DNA from: Neptunomonas japonica JAMM 1380
Lineage (GTDB): Bacteria > Pseudomonadota > Gammaproteobacteria > Pseudomonadales > Balneatricaceae
Direction of reading: 5' to 3'
NCBI RefSeq assembly: GCF_016592555.1
Contig: NZ_AP014546.1
Span: 992,001-1,056,000, forward strand
Length of the DNA stretch: 64,000 nucleotides
Shown here piece by piece: positions 48,647 through 56,524 of this stretch. The translations under genes were made by a program, and so were the position numbers. A model generated the notes under the pieces. It was not told the DNA's origin, did not search any database, and worked only from the letters and a program-made list of their open reading frames with translations. Within the stretch, counting starts at the first letter, position 1. Each line of letters begins with the position of its first letter.

Positions 48647-50059
48647 ATGGTATCTATTCAGCATCACGGCGCAGTACAGGGAGTCACTGGGTCGTGCCAT
48701 CAAATGACGTTATCTAGTGGCGAAGCATTGCTGGTTGATTGCGGTATGTTTCAAGGGGCTGAATCTGCAGGCCGAGAACTAGACGAAGAGTTTGGCGAAA
48801 AGCAGATTGATTTCCCGCTTGATAACATTAAAGCGCTGGTTGTTACGCACTGTCATATTGATCATGTTGGGCGCATTCCATTTTTATTGGCCGCCGGTTT
48901 TAATGGGCCTATTTATGCTACCCAAGCCACCGCGCATCTATTGCCATTAGTGATTGAAGATGCCATCAAGGTGGGCGTCTCTCGGGATAAAGACCTAATC
49001 AATAAAGTGCTGCAACGCCTACAGCAGTTACTAAAGCCTATTCCTTATGATCAGTGGTTTGTGGTAGATGGTTTGCCTAAAACACGCGGACGCTTTCGTG
49101 TTGCCGGTCATATTATGGGTTCTGCCTATGTTGAGTTTGACGCACAAGGTGAGCGGGTTTTATTTTCGGGAGATTTAGGCGCGCCCCATTCTCCGTTATT
49201 GCCTGCCCCTAAATCGCCGTATAAAGCGGATATTGTTGTTATTGAAAGTACGTATGGCGACAAACTTCATGAAGGCCGAAAAAAGCGCCGACAGTTATTA
49301 AAGTCGGTTATTGAGCGTTGCTTAAAAGATCGCGGTACGGTGCTTATTCCTGCCTTTAGTATTGGTCGCACTCAAGAGCTACTGTATGAACTTGAAGAGA
49401 TTATTCATCGTGCTACTAAACGCAGTAACGCTAAGCAACAAGAGAAAGCAGAAACGCAAAGCCCTTGGGAAACTATCGATGTCATTGTGGATTCTCCTTT
49501 AGCAGCAAAGTTTACGGCGCATTATCGGGATCTTAAGCACTTATGGGATGCAGAAGCGCAGAAAAAACTAGCGGATAACCGCCATCCACTGTCCTTTGAT
49601 CAGTTAATAACCATTGATAGCCATCAGCAGCATATGAAATTGGTGCAGCATCTTAAAGACTCAGGGCGCCCGTCCATTGTTATTGCCGCAAGTGGTATGT
49701 GTGCGGGTGGTCGTATACAAAACCACCTTAAGGCGTTGTTGCCAGACTCACGCACTGAGGTGTTGTTTGTTGGTTATCAGGCAAAAGGCACTCCTGGGCG
49801 TGATATTCAAACCTATGGGCCGCGCGGTGGTTATGTATTTTTGGATAATGAGCGGATAGATATCCGTGCCGGTATTTTTACGATTAGTGGTTACTCCGCA
49901 CATGCAGACCAAGCTAACTTGGTAAGTTTTGTTAAACGTATCTACAAAAAGCCCAGCGAAGTGCGTGTTGTTCATGGTGATGAAGAGGCAAAAGCAGCAT
50001 TGGTTAAAAAGTTACAAGCAATTGTACCCGGTGCAAAAGTGTGGGTACCGCATGAGTAA
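48647..50059 (+). CDS. MBL-fold / beta-CASP RNA-processing-type hydrolase
   Basis: A 470-residue metallo-beta-lactamase-fold protein with an inserted beta-CASP domain and C-terminal RMMBL motif. Visible are the metal ligands in VVTHCHIDHVGR (about 64-75), the motif GHIMGSAYV, FSGDLG, the beta-CASP VLIPAFSIGRTQELLYEL, and late motifs ASGMCAGGR and ISGYSAHADQ followed by VRVVHGDEEA. Relatives include exo/endoribonucleases and the human CPSF-73 group, so RNA cleavage is plausible. It lies between galE and a VanZ-like gene within the polysaccharide region, though no link to polysaccharide is obvious. Confidence 0.9.
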   Translation: MVSIQHHGAVQGVTGSCHQMTLSSGEALLVDCGMFQGAESAGRELDEEFGEKQIDFPLDNIKALVVTHCHIDHVGRIPFLLAAGFNGPIYATQATAHLLPLVIEDAIKVGVSRDKDLINKVLQRLQQLLKPIPYDQWFVVDGLPKTRGRFRVAGHIMGSAYVEFDAQGERVLFSGDLGAPHSPLLPAPKSPYKADIVVIESTYGDKLHEGRKKRRQLLKSVIERCLKDRGTVLIPAFSIGRTQELLYELEEIIHRATKRSNAKQQEKAETQSPWETIDVIVDSPLAAKFTAHYRDLKHLWDAEAQKKLADNRHPLSFDQLITIDSHQQHMKLVQHLKDSGRPSIVIAASGMCAGGRIQNHLKALLPDSRTEVLFVGYQAKGTPGRDIQTYGPRGGYVFLDNERIDIRAGIFTISGYSAHADQANLVSFVKRIYKKPSEVRVVHGDEEAKAALVKKLQAIVPGAKVWVPHE

Positions 50060-50083
50060 TCTTTTAATACAGCATGGTTTCTA

Positions 50084-50455
50084 ATGAATAGTCGGTTTTT
50101 ATCTTCTGCTTGGTTTCGCTGGGCAATTTTTTTGTTGTGTGCAGCGGCTGTGGCTTATGGGGTTTTTAGGCCTGTACCACCGCCACAGTTATTCCATGGC
50201 TCAGATAAAGTAGGGCATGTCTGTGGTTTTTTAGGTTTGTCGCTTACGGCATGGGTTGCGTTTAGGTCGGTGAGTTGGTTCTATTTTTGGCCTGTGTTGT
50301 TTGGTTTAGCGCCATTGTTAGAGTATCTTCAGGGGGCGTGGCGGCCATTGCGTGTTTATAGCATGGGCGATAGCTACGCCAACCTTGCTGGCGTAGCTAT
50401 TGCTTTGCTGTTTGTGCTCTCCTTTCGCGCTAGCGTCCGATTCCGTAATAGGTAA
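50084..50455 (+). CDS. VanZ-like small membrane protein
   Basis: A 123-residue protein with about four membrane segments and the VanZ-family pattern: an early basic/aromatic stretch, PPPQLFHGSDKVGHVCGFLGLS (the conserved DKxxH element, split here only by residues), and GDSYANLAGVAIAL near the end. Function is unknown; VanZ itself raises teicoplanin resistance in enterococci but distant members need not. It is 24 bases after the MBL gene. Its last 26 bases overlap the convergent UGD-like gene, and a perfect 12-bp hairpin lies in its 3' coding part. Confidence 0.8.
   Translation: MNSRFLSSAWFRWAIFLLCAAAVAYGVFRPVPPPQLFHGSDKVGHVCGFLGLSLTAWVAFRSVSWFYFWPVLFGLAPLLEYLQGAWRPLRVYSMGDSYANLAGVAIALLFVLSFRASVRFRNR
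50370..50400. terminator. strong inverted repeat in the 3' end of the VanZ-like gene
   Basis: ATAGCTACGCCA / TGGCGTAGCTAT, a perfect 12-bp stem with a 7-base loop, starts about 30 bases beyond the stop codon of the convergent UGD-like gene. It is well placed to end minus-strand transcription although it lies in vanZ coding sequence. T-tracts are weak on both strands. Confidence 0.5.
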
Positions 50456-51698
50456 AACCAAGGCTTTCGAGTAGTTCTTTGCTGAACAGGTTACGGCCAT
50501 CGATAATAAGCGGTGTGAGCATTCGCTCTTTCATCTCTTCGCAGTCAGGTGATGCATACTCTGGCCATTCTGTTAGCAGCAGCAGGGCATCTGCATTGTT
50601 GAGTGCTGCGTACTTATCTCGGTAGGTATGTACCTGCGGGTGCTCCCCGTAAAGCTTTTCGATATTCTCTAGTGCTTCCGGGTCATGTATGTGCACGCTT
50701 GCCTGTTGTGCGGTTAACGCGCTAATAATCTTTAAGCTGGGCGCACTATCCAGTGCTGCAGATCCGGGTTTAAATGATACGCCCCAAATCGCTATATTAA
50801 GGTTATGGATGTCGCATTCATAATGTCGCCACAGTTTACGAAACGGCTGTTCTTTCTGCTTTTCATTTTCTTCTAGTACGGTATCCAATAGTTGAGATTG
50901 GCGCTTTTCAGAGAGCAGGTTAGCCAGCCCTTTAATCGTTTGCGAAAAAGTATTACCGCCAAAACCACAACCCGGCGCAAGGTAATGATGCCCAATGCGT
51001 GGGTCGGCACCAAGGCTCTGCTTGATAACTTCGATATCAACATCCAGTTGTTCTGCTAAGTTAGCGAGTTCATTGATGTAGCCAATACGCAGTGCGAGCA
51101 TGCCAGTGATGGATAGTTTGGCAAATTCAGCTTCTTTAGGTGTCATAACCAGTAGCTGTTCAAGCTGGCTACTAAAAGGCCGCAATAATGAACGGGTCAT
51201 CATGCTGGCCCATTCGCTGGTGCTGCCTAAAGTGAGAGAGGTTGGTTTACGTATGTTTTTAAGTGCTTCACCTTCCGAAATGTTCTCTGCTAGATAGACC
51301 ACCACTTGGTCTTTTTCGATATCGAGAATCTTTTGTAATTTGTCAGTGTAGCCTACGCCAAAATGGCTTTGGTTGATGATCAGTACTTTCTCTAAACCTT
51401 GTTTGGCTATTTGGGAAACCGTATGTTGGGCGTGCTCAAACTCGGCGGGGTTCATGCTGAGAAAGTGCGTAGAAAATAAAGCCGCTGAGCTACTTTGGAT
51501 AAACTGTAAGTTTTGTTTGTCGAACTGCTGGTTAATAAGGTCTTTTAGGCCGGGTTCATTACTAATGCTACTTCCCATTAATGCGACAGGGTCAGTGATG
51601 TGTGTATCGTTAACAATAAAAACATCATTACCCGATTGTGCCAGCATGCCCGCTGTTGCCCAAGCGGTTAGTTCGAGCCCCCAGATAACGATTTTCAT
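50430..51698 (-). CDS. UGD-family paralogue lacking catalytic residues (probable pseudoenzyme)
   Basis: A 422-residue protein with the full UDP-glucose dehydrogenase domain order, alignable with the intact Ugd at 30178-31521. However, the catalytic motif GGSCFPKD is GGNTFSQT here: the nucleophilic Cys is Thr250, and the Asp is Thr254. The partner Asn of KxxxN is Thr198 (K194 is kept), KSTVPVGT has become NQSHFGVGY, and the N-terminal GxGYVG is GLELTA. PGCGFGG, DPRIGHHY and the C-terminal IDGRNLFS are kept. The reading frame is clean, so this is not simple decay. Loss of dehydrogenase activity is a strong inference; a scaffold or regulatory role is possible. It starts at the pgi stop (TAATG overlap), in the order galU-pgi-this gene. 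Confidence 0.85.
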   Translation of the reverse strand: MKIVIWGLELTAWATAGMLAQSGNDVFIVNDTHITDPVALMGSSISNEPGLKDLINQQFDKQNLQFIQSSSAALFSTHFLSMNPAEFEHAQHTVSQIAKQGLEKVLIINQSHFGVGYTDKLQKILDIEKDQVVVYLAENISEGEALKNIRKPTSLTLGSTSEWASMMTRSLLRPFSSQLEQLLVMTPKEAEFAKLSITGMLALRIGYINELANLAEQLDVDIEVIKQSLGADPRIGHHYLAPGCGFGGNTFSQTIKGLANLLSEKRQSQLLDTVLEENEKQKEQPFRKLWRHYECDIHNLNIAIWGVSFKPGSAALDSAPSLKIISALTAQQASVHIHDPEALENIEKLYGEHPQVHTYRDKYAALNNADALLLLTEWPEYASPDCEEMKERMLTPLIIDGRNLFSKELLESLGFTYYGIGR

Positions 51699-53383
51699 TA
51701 TTTCAGCTCCTTATCAAGAGTTTGTAGCGAAAGAATGCTGTTCAACAGCCCTGTGGTTGAGCTATCAAATGTGGCGGGTGCATCCTCATTAAGCAGCGGT
51801 TTGAGAAGCTCTGTCGCCATTTTTTTGCCTAGCTCTACACCCCATTGGTCAAACGGGTTAACTTCCCAGATAACAGATTGCACAAATACTTTATGCTCGT
51901 ACAAGGCAATGAGTTGGCCAAATGAGTATGGGGTCAGCTCATCAATTAAAACGGTAGTGCTTGGTTGGTTACCGCGGTAGCGTTTGTGGATCGGGGCTTT
52001 GTCGTTACCCTCAATCGCAGAGTCTCCCAGTGCCAGCAGGCGTGACTGGGCAAGGCAGTTAGCCAGTGATAATTGGTGTTGCTGTTGTAGTTCGGTATTT
52101 TCAAAACCATCATAACGTCTGGCAGGTGTAATAAAATCACACATGACAGACTCGGTGCCTTGATGGAGTAGCTGATAAAAGGCGTGTTGTGCATTAGGGC
52201 CAATCTCACCCCAAAGAATAGGGCAAGTGTGGTAATCAATGCTATTGCCTTGGCGATTAGCGCTTTTCCCGTTGCTTTCCATTTCTAGTTGTTCAAGGTA
52301 AGCGGGTAAGTGGCTTAACCGGCCATCATAAGGGAGGATGGCGTGAGCATGAATGTTCAGAAAATTAATATTCCAAATGCCGATCATCCCCAGTTGTACC
52401 GGTAGGTTCTCTTCAAAAGGTGCATTTTTGAAATGCTCATCCATAGCATGAGCACCACTAAGCATCTCTTTAAAACCGCTCATCCCTATACGTAACGCAA
52501 TAGGTAGACCAATAGCCGACCATAAAGAATAGCGCCCTCCGGTCCAATCCCAAAAGTTGAGCTGGCTTTTTTCGGGGATGCCCCATTGGCTCATTTTATC
52601 TGGGCTGGCCGAAACGCCAATAAAATGTCGGCGGTTCAGTAGCTCGTCTTTAACGCCACTGGCTGATTTTAACCACTGCCGAGCGGTATTCGCGTTAGAC
52701 AGAGTATCAATAGTGGTAAACGACTTAGACGAAATAATAAATAACGTCGTGGTCGGTGAAAGTTGGTCGAGTAGGTTGGCAATCTGGCTACCATCCATGG
52801 ATGATACAAAGTGCATTTTTAACTGCTGGCCAGCGGGTGGTTGTGAATCACTTAATGCTTTGCAGGCCATCAAGGGGCCAAGGTCTGAGCCGCCAACACC
52901 TATATTAACGATGGTATCAATGGGCAGGCCTGAATATCCTCGCCATTGTCCGGCGTGTATGCGCGCAACCATGCTGCTCATATGTGCCAGGTTTGCTTGT
53001 ATATCGGTCACAATGTTGTGGTTGTCGAGTGATAGCTGGCTGTTATACGGCAGGCGAAGCGCTGTGTGTAATGCTGGGCGGTTTTCAGATGTATTAATTG
53101 TGTCGCCAGAGAATAGCCGCTCTTTCCAGCGCTCTAGTTGGCAGTCTCTTGATAAGTTTTTTAACAGCGAAAGCGTTGTTTGTGTAATGCGTTGTTTTGA
53201 AAAATCGAGTAGTAAGCTGCCATTACTAACGCTGAATGTGTCAAATCGGCTGTTGGTCTTATCTATATTAGCGGGGGCGTCTACAGGTGTATCTTGTAAA
53301 AAAAGGTCGCGCAAATGCGTGGATTGCATTGTGTCAGCGTGTTGTTCGAGTGCTTTCCAGGCGGGTGATTCTTTTACGCTCAA
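51698..53383 (-). CDS. pgi: glucose-6-phosphate isomerase
   Basis: Pgi interconverts glucose-6-P and fructose-6-P, linking glycolysis to sugar-nucleotide synthesis. At 561 residues it is of usual length, with NIGVGGSDLGPLMA, the signature FWDWTGGRYSLWSAIGLPIA, and the region with GQ-type MESNGKSANRQG and PILWGEIGPNAQHAFYQLLHQGT. The start appears to be TTG 53383 behind a GGA element; the upstream in-frame ATG is blocked by a stop. It lies between galU and the UGD-like gene, all on the minus strand. Confidence 0.96.
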   Translation of the reverse strand: MSVKESPAWKALEQHADTMQSTHLRDLFLQDTPVDAPANIDKTNSRFDTFSVSNGSLLLDFSKQRITQTTLSLLKNLSRDCQLERWKERLFSGDTINTSENRPALHTALRLPYNSQLSLDNHNIVTDIQANLAHMSSMVARIHAGQWRGYSGLPIDTIVNIGVGGSDLGPLMACKALSDSQPPAGQQLKMHFVSSMDGSQIANLLDQLSPTTTLFIISSKSFTTIDTLSNANTARQWLKSASGVKDELLNRRHFIGVSASPDKMSQWGIPEKSQLNFWDWTGGRYSLWSAIGLPIALRIGMSGFKEMLSGAHAMDEHFKNAPFEENLPVQLGMIGIWNINFLNIHAHAILPYDGRLSHLPAYLEQLEMESNGKSANRQGNSIDYHTCPILWGEIGPNAQHAFYQLLHQGTESVMCDFITPARRYDGFENTELQQQHQLSLANCLAQSRLLALGDSAIEGNDKAPIHKRYRGNQPSTTVLIDELTPYSFGQLIALYEHKVFVQSVIWEVNPFDQWGVELGKKMATELLKPLLNEDAPATFDSSTTGLLNSILSLQTLDKELK

Positions 53384-53410
53384 AATTCCATCTCCGATGA
53401 GTAGTATGGA

Positions 53411-53437
53411 AGCCCGCTGTAAAGGTGCTAGCGGGCT
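53411..53437 (-). other. stem-loop between galU and pgi
   Basis: An 8-bp perfect stem (AGCCCGCT / AGCGGGCT, 11-base loop) in the 78-base gap between galU and pgi. No T-tract, so attenuation or mRNA processing is more likely than full termination. Confidence 0.45.
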
Positions 53438-53461
53438 GTAATACAGAAAGAAACTAGACCG

Positions 53462-54346
53462 TTAAACTAAGCCTTTTATAAAATCCTTAAAATCATTAGC
53501 GGTTTCACTGTGATGCAAGCCAAACACAACATTGGCTTGTAAAAAGCCTAGTTTATTACCGCAATCGTATGTTTTACCACGCATGCTGTAAGCATTAATA
53601 GGCGCTTCTTTGATCAACTGATCAAGCGCATCGGTGAGTTGTATTTCGCCGCCAGCGCCAGGTTTAGTGTCTTTTAATAGCTCCATAACTCTGGCAGGGA
53701 GAATGTAGCGCCCAACGATGGCTTGGTTAGAAGGCGCTTCTGCTTGTGGTGGCTTTTCTACCATGCCAACGATAGGTTGGCTTTGCCCGGGCGCGAGTGG
53801 TTTGCCTGCACAGTCAACAACACCGTAACGTTCTACATGTTCTAAGGGAACCGCTTCAACCATAATTTGGGCTGCGCCGCTATTGTGGTAGTCGGCGACC
53901 ATCTCTGTTAAGTCACATTGCTCTGTTTGTGTACTATGAATCAGCATGTCAGGAAGCATAACTGCAAAATCATCATTGCCGATGGCTGGTGCTGCACATA
54001 AAACGGCATGGCCTAGCCCAAGCGGTTGGTTCTGGCGCACTGCACAAATAGACACATCTATTGGTAGTATGTCGCGTACGGCTGTTAGTAATGCGTCTTT
54101 ACCTTTTCGAGCAAGTTCGGCTTCTAGTTCATAATGCTTATCAAAGTGATCTTCAATCGAGGATTTACCGCTACGCGTAACCAAAATGATCTCTGTAAAA
54201 CCTGCCTTGATTGCTTCTTCGACAACGTGCTGAATAACCGGTTTATCAACAACGGTTAACATCTCTTTAGGAATAGCTTTACTTGCAGGTAGTACTCGTG
54301 TGCCCAGCCCTGCAACAGGTATGACGATTTTGGTTAGTGCGGACAT
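53462..54346 (-). CDS. galU: UTP-glucose-1-phosphate uridylyltransferase
   Basis: GalU makes UDP-glucose from UTP and glucose-1-P, feeding Ugd and GalE. The nucleotidyltransferase signature VIPVAGLGTRVLPASKAIPKEM is near the N-terminus, with LGLGHAVLCA and GMVEKPP further on. ATG 54346 (MSALTKIV) was chosen because GGGAG lies 7 bases upstream, giving 294 residues; ATG 54370 adds eight unconserved residues. It is the first gene of the galU-pgi-UGD-like run, divergent from the export operon. Confidence 0.95.
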   Translation of the reverse strand: MSALTKIVIPVAGLGTRVLPASKAIPKEMLTVVDKPVIQHVVEEAIKAGFTEIILVTRSGKSSIEDHFDKHYELEAELARKGKDALLTAVRDILPIDVSICAVRQNQPLGLGHAVLCAAPAIGNDDFAVMLPDMLIHSTQTEQCDLTEMVADYHNSGAAQIMVEAVPLEHVERYGVVDCAGKPLAPGQSQPIVGMVEKPPQAEAPSNQAIVGRYILPARVMELLKDTKPGAGGEIQLTDALDQLIKEAPINAYSMRGKTYDCGNKLGFLQANVVFGLHHSETANDFKDFIKGLV

Positions 54347-54665
54347 CCATTTGCTCCCATTACCAATCAATTATTAAGAATGGCAGCATTCTAACATGGC
54401 TAGGCAACAAAAAACCTTTCCTTAATGTTCTGTGAAGTATTACCTATAAGGGCATTTTATTATTCTTTTTATTAAGTGAGACTGGCTGTGTAGGGCTATT
54501 AATTATTTGCGATAACAGATAAAATCGTAATAATTTTGCAGTGCAATACAGTTATACTTTTTTATAATCCTTTAATGATATTTTTAAAGTAAAACGGCGA
54601 CGCTGTCTGAACGCAAAATGACTGGTCTGTCATTATGGAATCTAAAGATAATAGGAGTTATCTGC
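54347..54665. promoter_or_regulatory. divergent control region galU / export operon
   Basis: About 320 AT-rich bases without a credible gene. A small hairpin GAATG/CATTC lies near 54376-54389 and a TATAAT-like box lies near 54564. I could not pair these with convincing -35 boxes. It should contain promoters for galU (-) and for the outer-membrane barrel gene (+). Confidence 0.5.
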
Positions 54666-55877
54666 ATGGAGTTTAAGAATACATACGCGTCGCTATTGGC
54701 TACGTCAGCACTGTTTACCTCGGCTATTGTTTCTCCCATGTTGGCGCACGCTATCGAGCCAGCCTCAATCTCTTTAGGCCCTGTTTCCATGATTCCTGCG
54801 CTAACTGTTCAAGCAGGTCATGATGATAATATTTTTCTTACGTCGACTAATGAAAAGAGCTCAGCGGTTACTGTTATTAATCCCACCGTGCAATTTATTG
54901 CAGAAGATGGTGCTAATGCCTATCAATTAACAGCGGATGTTAGACGTGGTATTTATCATAGTAGTCATGACGATAATTACACAGATATACAGCTACGCGG
55001 TGATGCTAACCTCGTTTTTGATGTGCGTAATAAATTAGACTTGCTCGCCGCTTACCTCAAAGCACACGAGGCGCGAGGCACGGGTTTAACGGAAGGTACT
55101 AATGCGACTGTTAACGATGCACCTGTTAAATATAACGAAAAAATAGTGGGCGCTACCTATACATACGGTGCCGATGAAGCGCAGGGGCGTATTGAAGGCA
55201 AGCTTTCTTACAACGTGCGTGATTATAGTAACTTTAGAAACCTAACTCGAAGTCGTGACCGCGATACGTTAAATACCGGTTTAACTTTTTATTACCGCGT
55301 CATGCCAAAAACCTCTTTGTTATTTGAAGCTCGCCGTACTGGTATTAATTATCAAAATGAGACAACGGGTGTTTCAAGCCTCGATAGTCATGAGTGGAAG
55401 TACCTGTTTGGTGCAACGTGGGATGCAACAGCCAAAACCACAGGTATCGTAAAAGCCGGTTATGCGCAGAAGAAATTCTCAGATGCAGGCCGAGATGATA
55501 AAGATGCATTTACCTGGGAAGCAGAGGTTAGCTGGGCGCCGCGCACATACTCTACTTTTGTTCTGCGTACAGGGCAGGAGCTAGAAGAGTCAAACGGTAC
55601 TGATAACTTTATTGATACTCGCTCTGCTAGCGTGACATGGGATCATGCTTGGAATGATCGTATGAAAACTGCATTAGCATATGGCTTTGCTAATGAAGAA
55701 TATGATTTAACCAATCGTAAAGATGATACCAATAGCTTTTCTGTTGGTGTGTCTTATGATCTTCGCCGTTGGTTGACTCTTGGCTTTGATGTTGAGCATG
55801 TTGAGCGTGATTCAAATCAGGCTGCATTTGATTATGATAATAATAGCGTATTCATGACAGTCCAGGGTTCTCTATAG
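54666..55877 (+). CDS. outer-membrane beta-barrel protein of the EPS export operon
   Basis: A 403-residue exported protein with a Sec signal peptide (cleavage probably after MLAHA, about residue 29). The mature part consists of alternating hydrophobic/polar strands with aromatic girdles, roughly 16-18 of them (for example NAYQLTADVRRGIYHS, TSLLFEARRTGINYQ, RTYSTFVLRTGQEL, WLTLGFDVEHVERD), ending near the C-terminus with FMTVQGSL. It looks like the EpsL/BBP2-type barrels found next to short Wza-like genes. ATG 54666 has AGGAG at 8 bases. As first gene of the export operon it probably forms the outer-membrane pore for the polysaccharide. Confidence 0.82.
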   Translation: MEFKNTYASLLATSALFTSAIVSPMLAHAIEPASISLGPVSMIPALTVQAGHDDNIFLTSTNEKSSAVTVINPTVQFIAEDGANAYQLTADVRRGIYHSSHDDNYTDIQLRGDANLVFDVRNKLDLLAAYLKAHEARGTGLTEGTNATVNDAPVKYNEKIVGATYTYGADEAQGRIEGKLSYNVRDYSNFRNLTRSRDRDTLNTGLTFYYRVMPKTSLLFEARRTGINYQNETTGVSSLDSHEWKYLFGATWDATAKTTGIVKAGYAQKKFSDAGRDDKDAFTWEAEVSWAPRTYSTFVLRTGQELEESNGTDNFIDTRSASVTWDHAWNDRMKTALAYGFANEEYDLTNRKDDTNSFSVGVSYDLRRWLTLGFDVEHVERDSNQAAFDYDNNSVFMTVQGSL

Positions 55878-55926
55878 CTTTAATGCTTTAGAGGGGTTGT
55901 CTGGTTTTATCGAGGTAATAGTTAAC

Positions 55927-56493
55927 ATGTGGCGTCGCGTTTTTGTGTATTTATGTCTGATTGCATTCAGTCAGTTATCGTATTCTGCCAGCGTATCGCA
56001 GGCTACTGAAGGCTCTCGTTCAGAAGGGTTGTCTGATTATCGTTTGGGTTCAGGAGACTTGCTAGGTATTAAGGTGTTTGGTGAGGAAGAGCTTAGCGTT
56101 GAAGTACGAATGAGTGACGCTGGTACTATCTCGTACCCTTTTCTGGGTGAGTTGCGAGTGAAAGGCCTTACTACGGGTGCGCTGGGTGATATGTTGGCAG
56201 CCCAGCTCAGAGATGGCTACTTAGTTAACCCTAGTGTGAGTGTAACTGTGCTTGAGTACCGTGAGTTTTATATTAACGGCGCTGTAAAAACCCCTGGCGC
56301 TTATCCGTATCAACCCGGTTTGACGCTGCAGCGTGCAGTGTCATTGGCGGGTGGCTTTACTGAAAGAGCGTCGTCTAGCAAGTTTTACTTATCTCACGAG
56401 AAAAGCGCCAGTAATGCTAAACCGTCAAAAGTGAAGTTAAATACGCGTGTTGCTCCTGGTGATGTGATCACTATCGAAGAAAGCTTTTTTTAA
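55927..56493 (+). CDS. short polysaccharide export (OPX, Wza-like) protein
   Basis: A 188-residue periplasmic protein with a signal peptide (about 1-22) and no lipobox. It has the Poly_export domain (DYRLGSGDLLGIKVFGEEELS, ISYPFLGELRVKGLT) and one SLBB domain (YINGAVKTPGAYPYQPGLTLQRAVSLAGG). E. coli Wza is about twice as long, with several SLBB-like repeats and a C-terminal helix that forms the outer-membrane pore; those parts are absent here. This fits the class of OPX proteins that rely on a separate beta-barrel, which is encoded immediately upstream. ATG 55927 gives a proper signal peptide; the in-frame TTG 55897 seems too early. Confidence 0.88.
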   Translation: MWRRVFVYLCLIAFSQLSYSASVSQATEGSRSEGLSDYRLGSGDLLGIKVFGEEELSVEVRMSDAGTISYPFLGELRVKGLTTGALGDMLAAQLRDGYLVNPSVSVTVLEYREFYINGAVKTPGAYPYQPGLTLQRAVSLAGGFTERASSSKFYLSHEKSASNAKPSKVKLNTRVAPGDVITIEESFF

Positions 56494-56524
56494 TTCCTGC
56501 TTATTTAAGAGTACGAAAAACAAC

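Noticed and set aside
52557..53441. 294-codon open frame on the plus strand opposite pgi
   Set aside because: It is antisense to a fully conserved pgi gene, and its product shows no domain.
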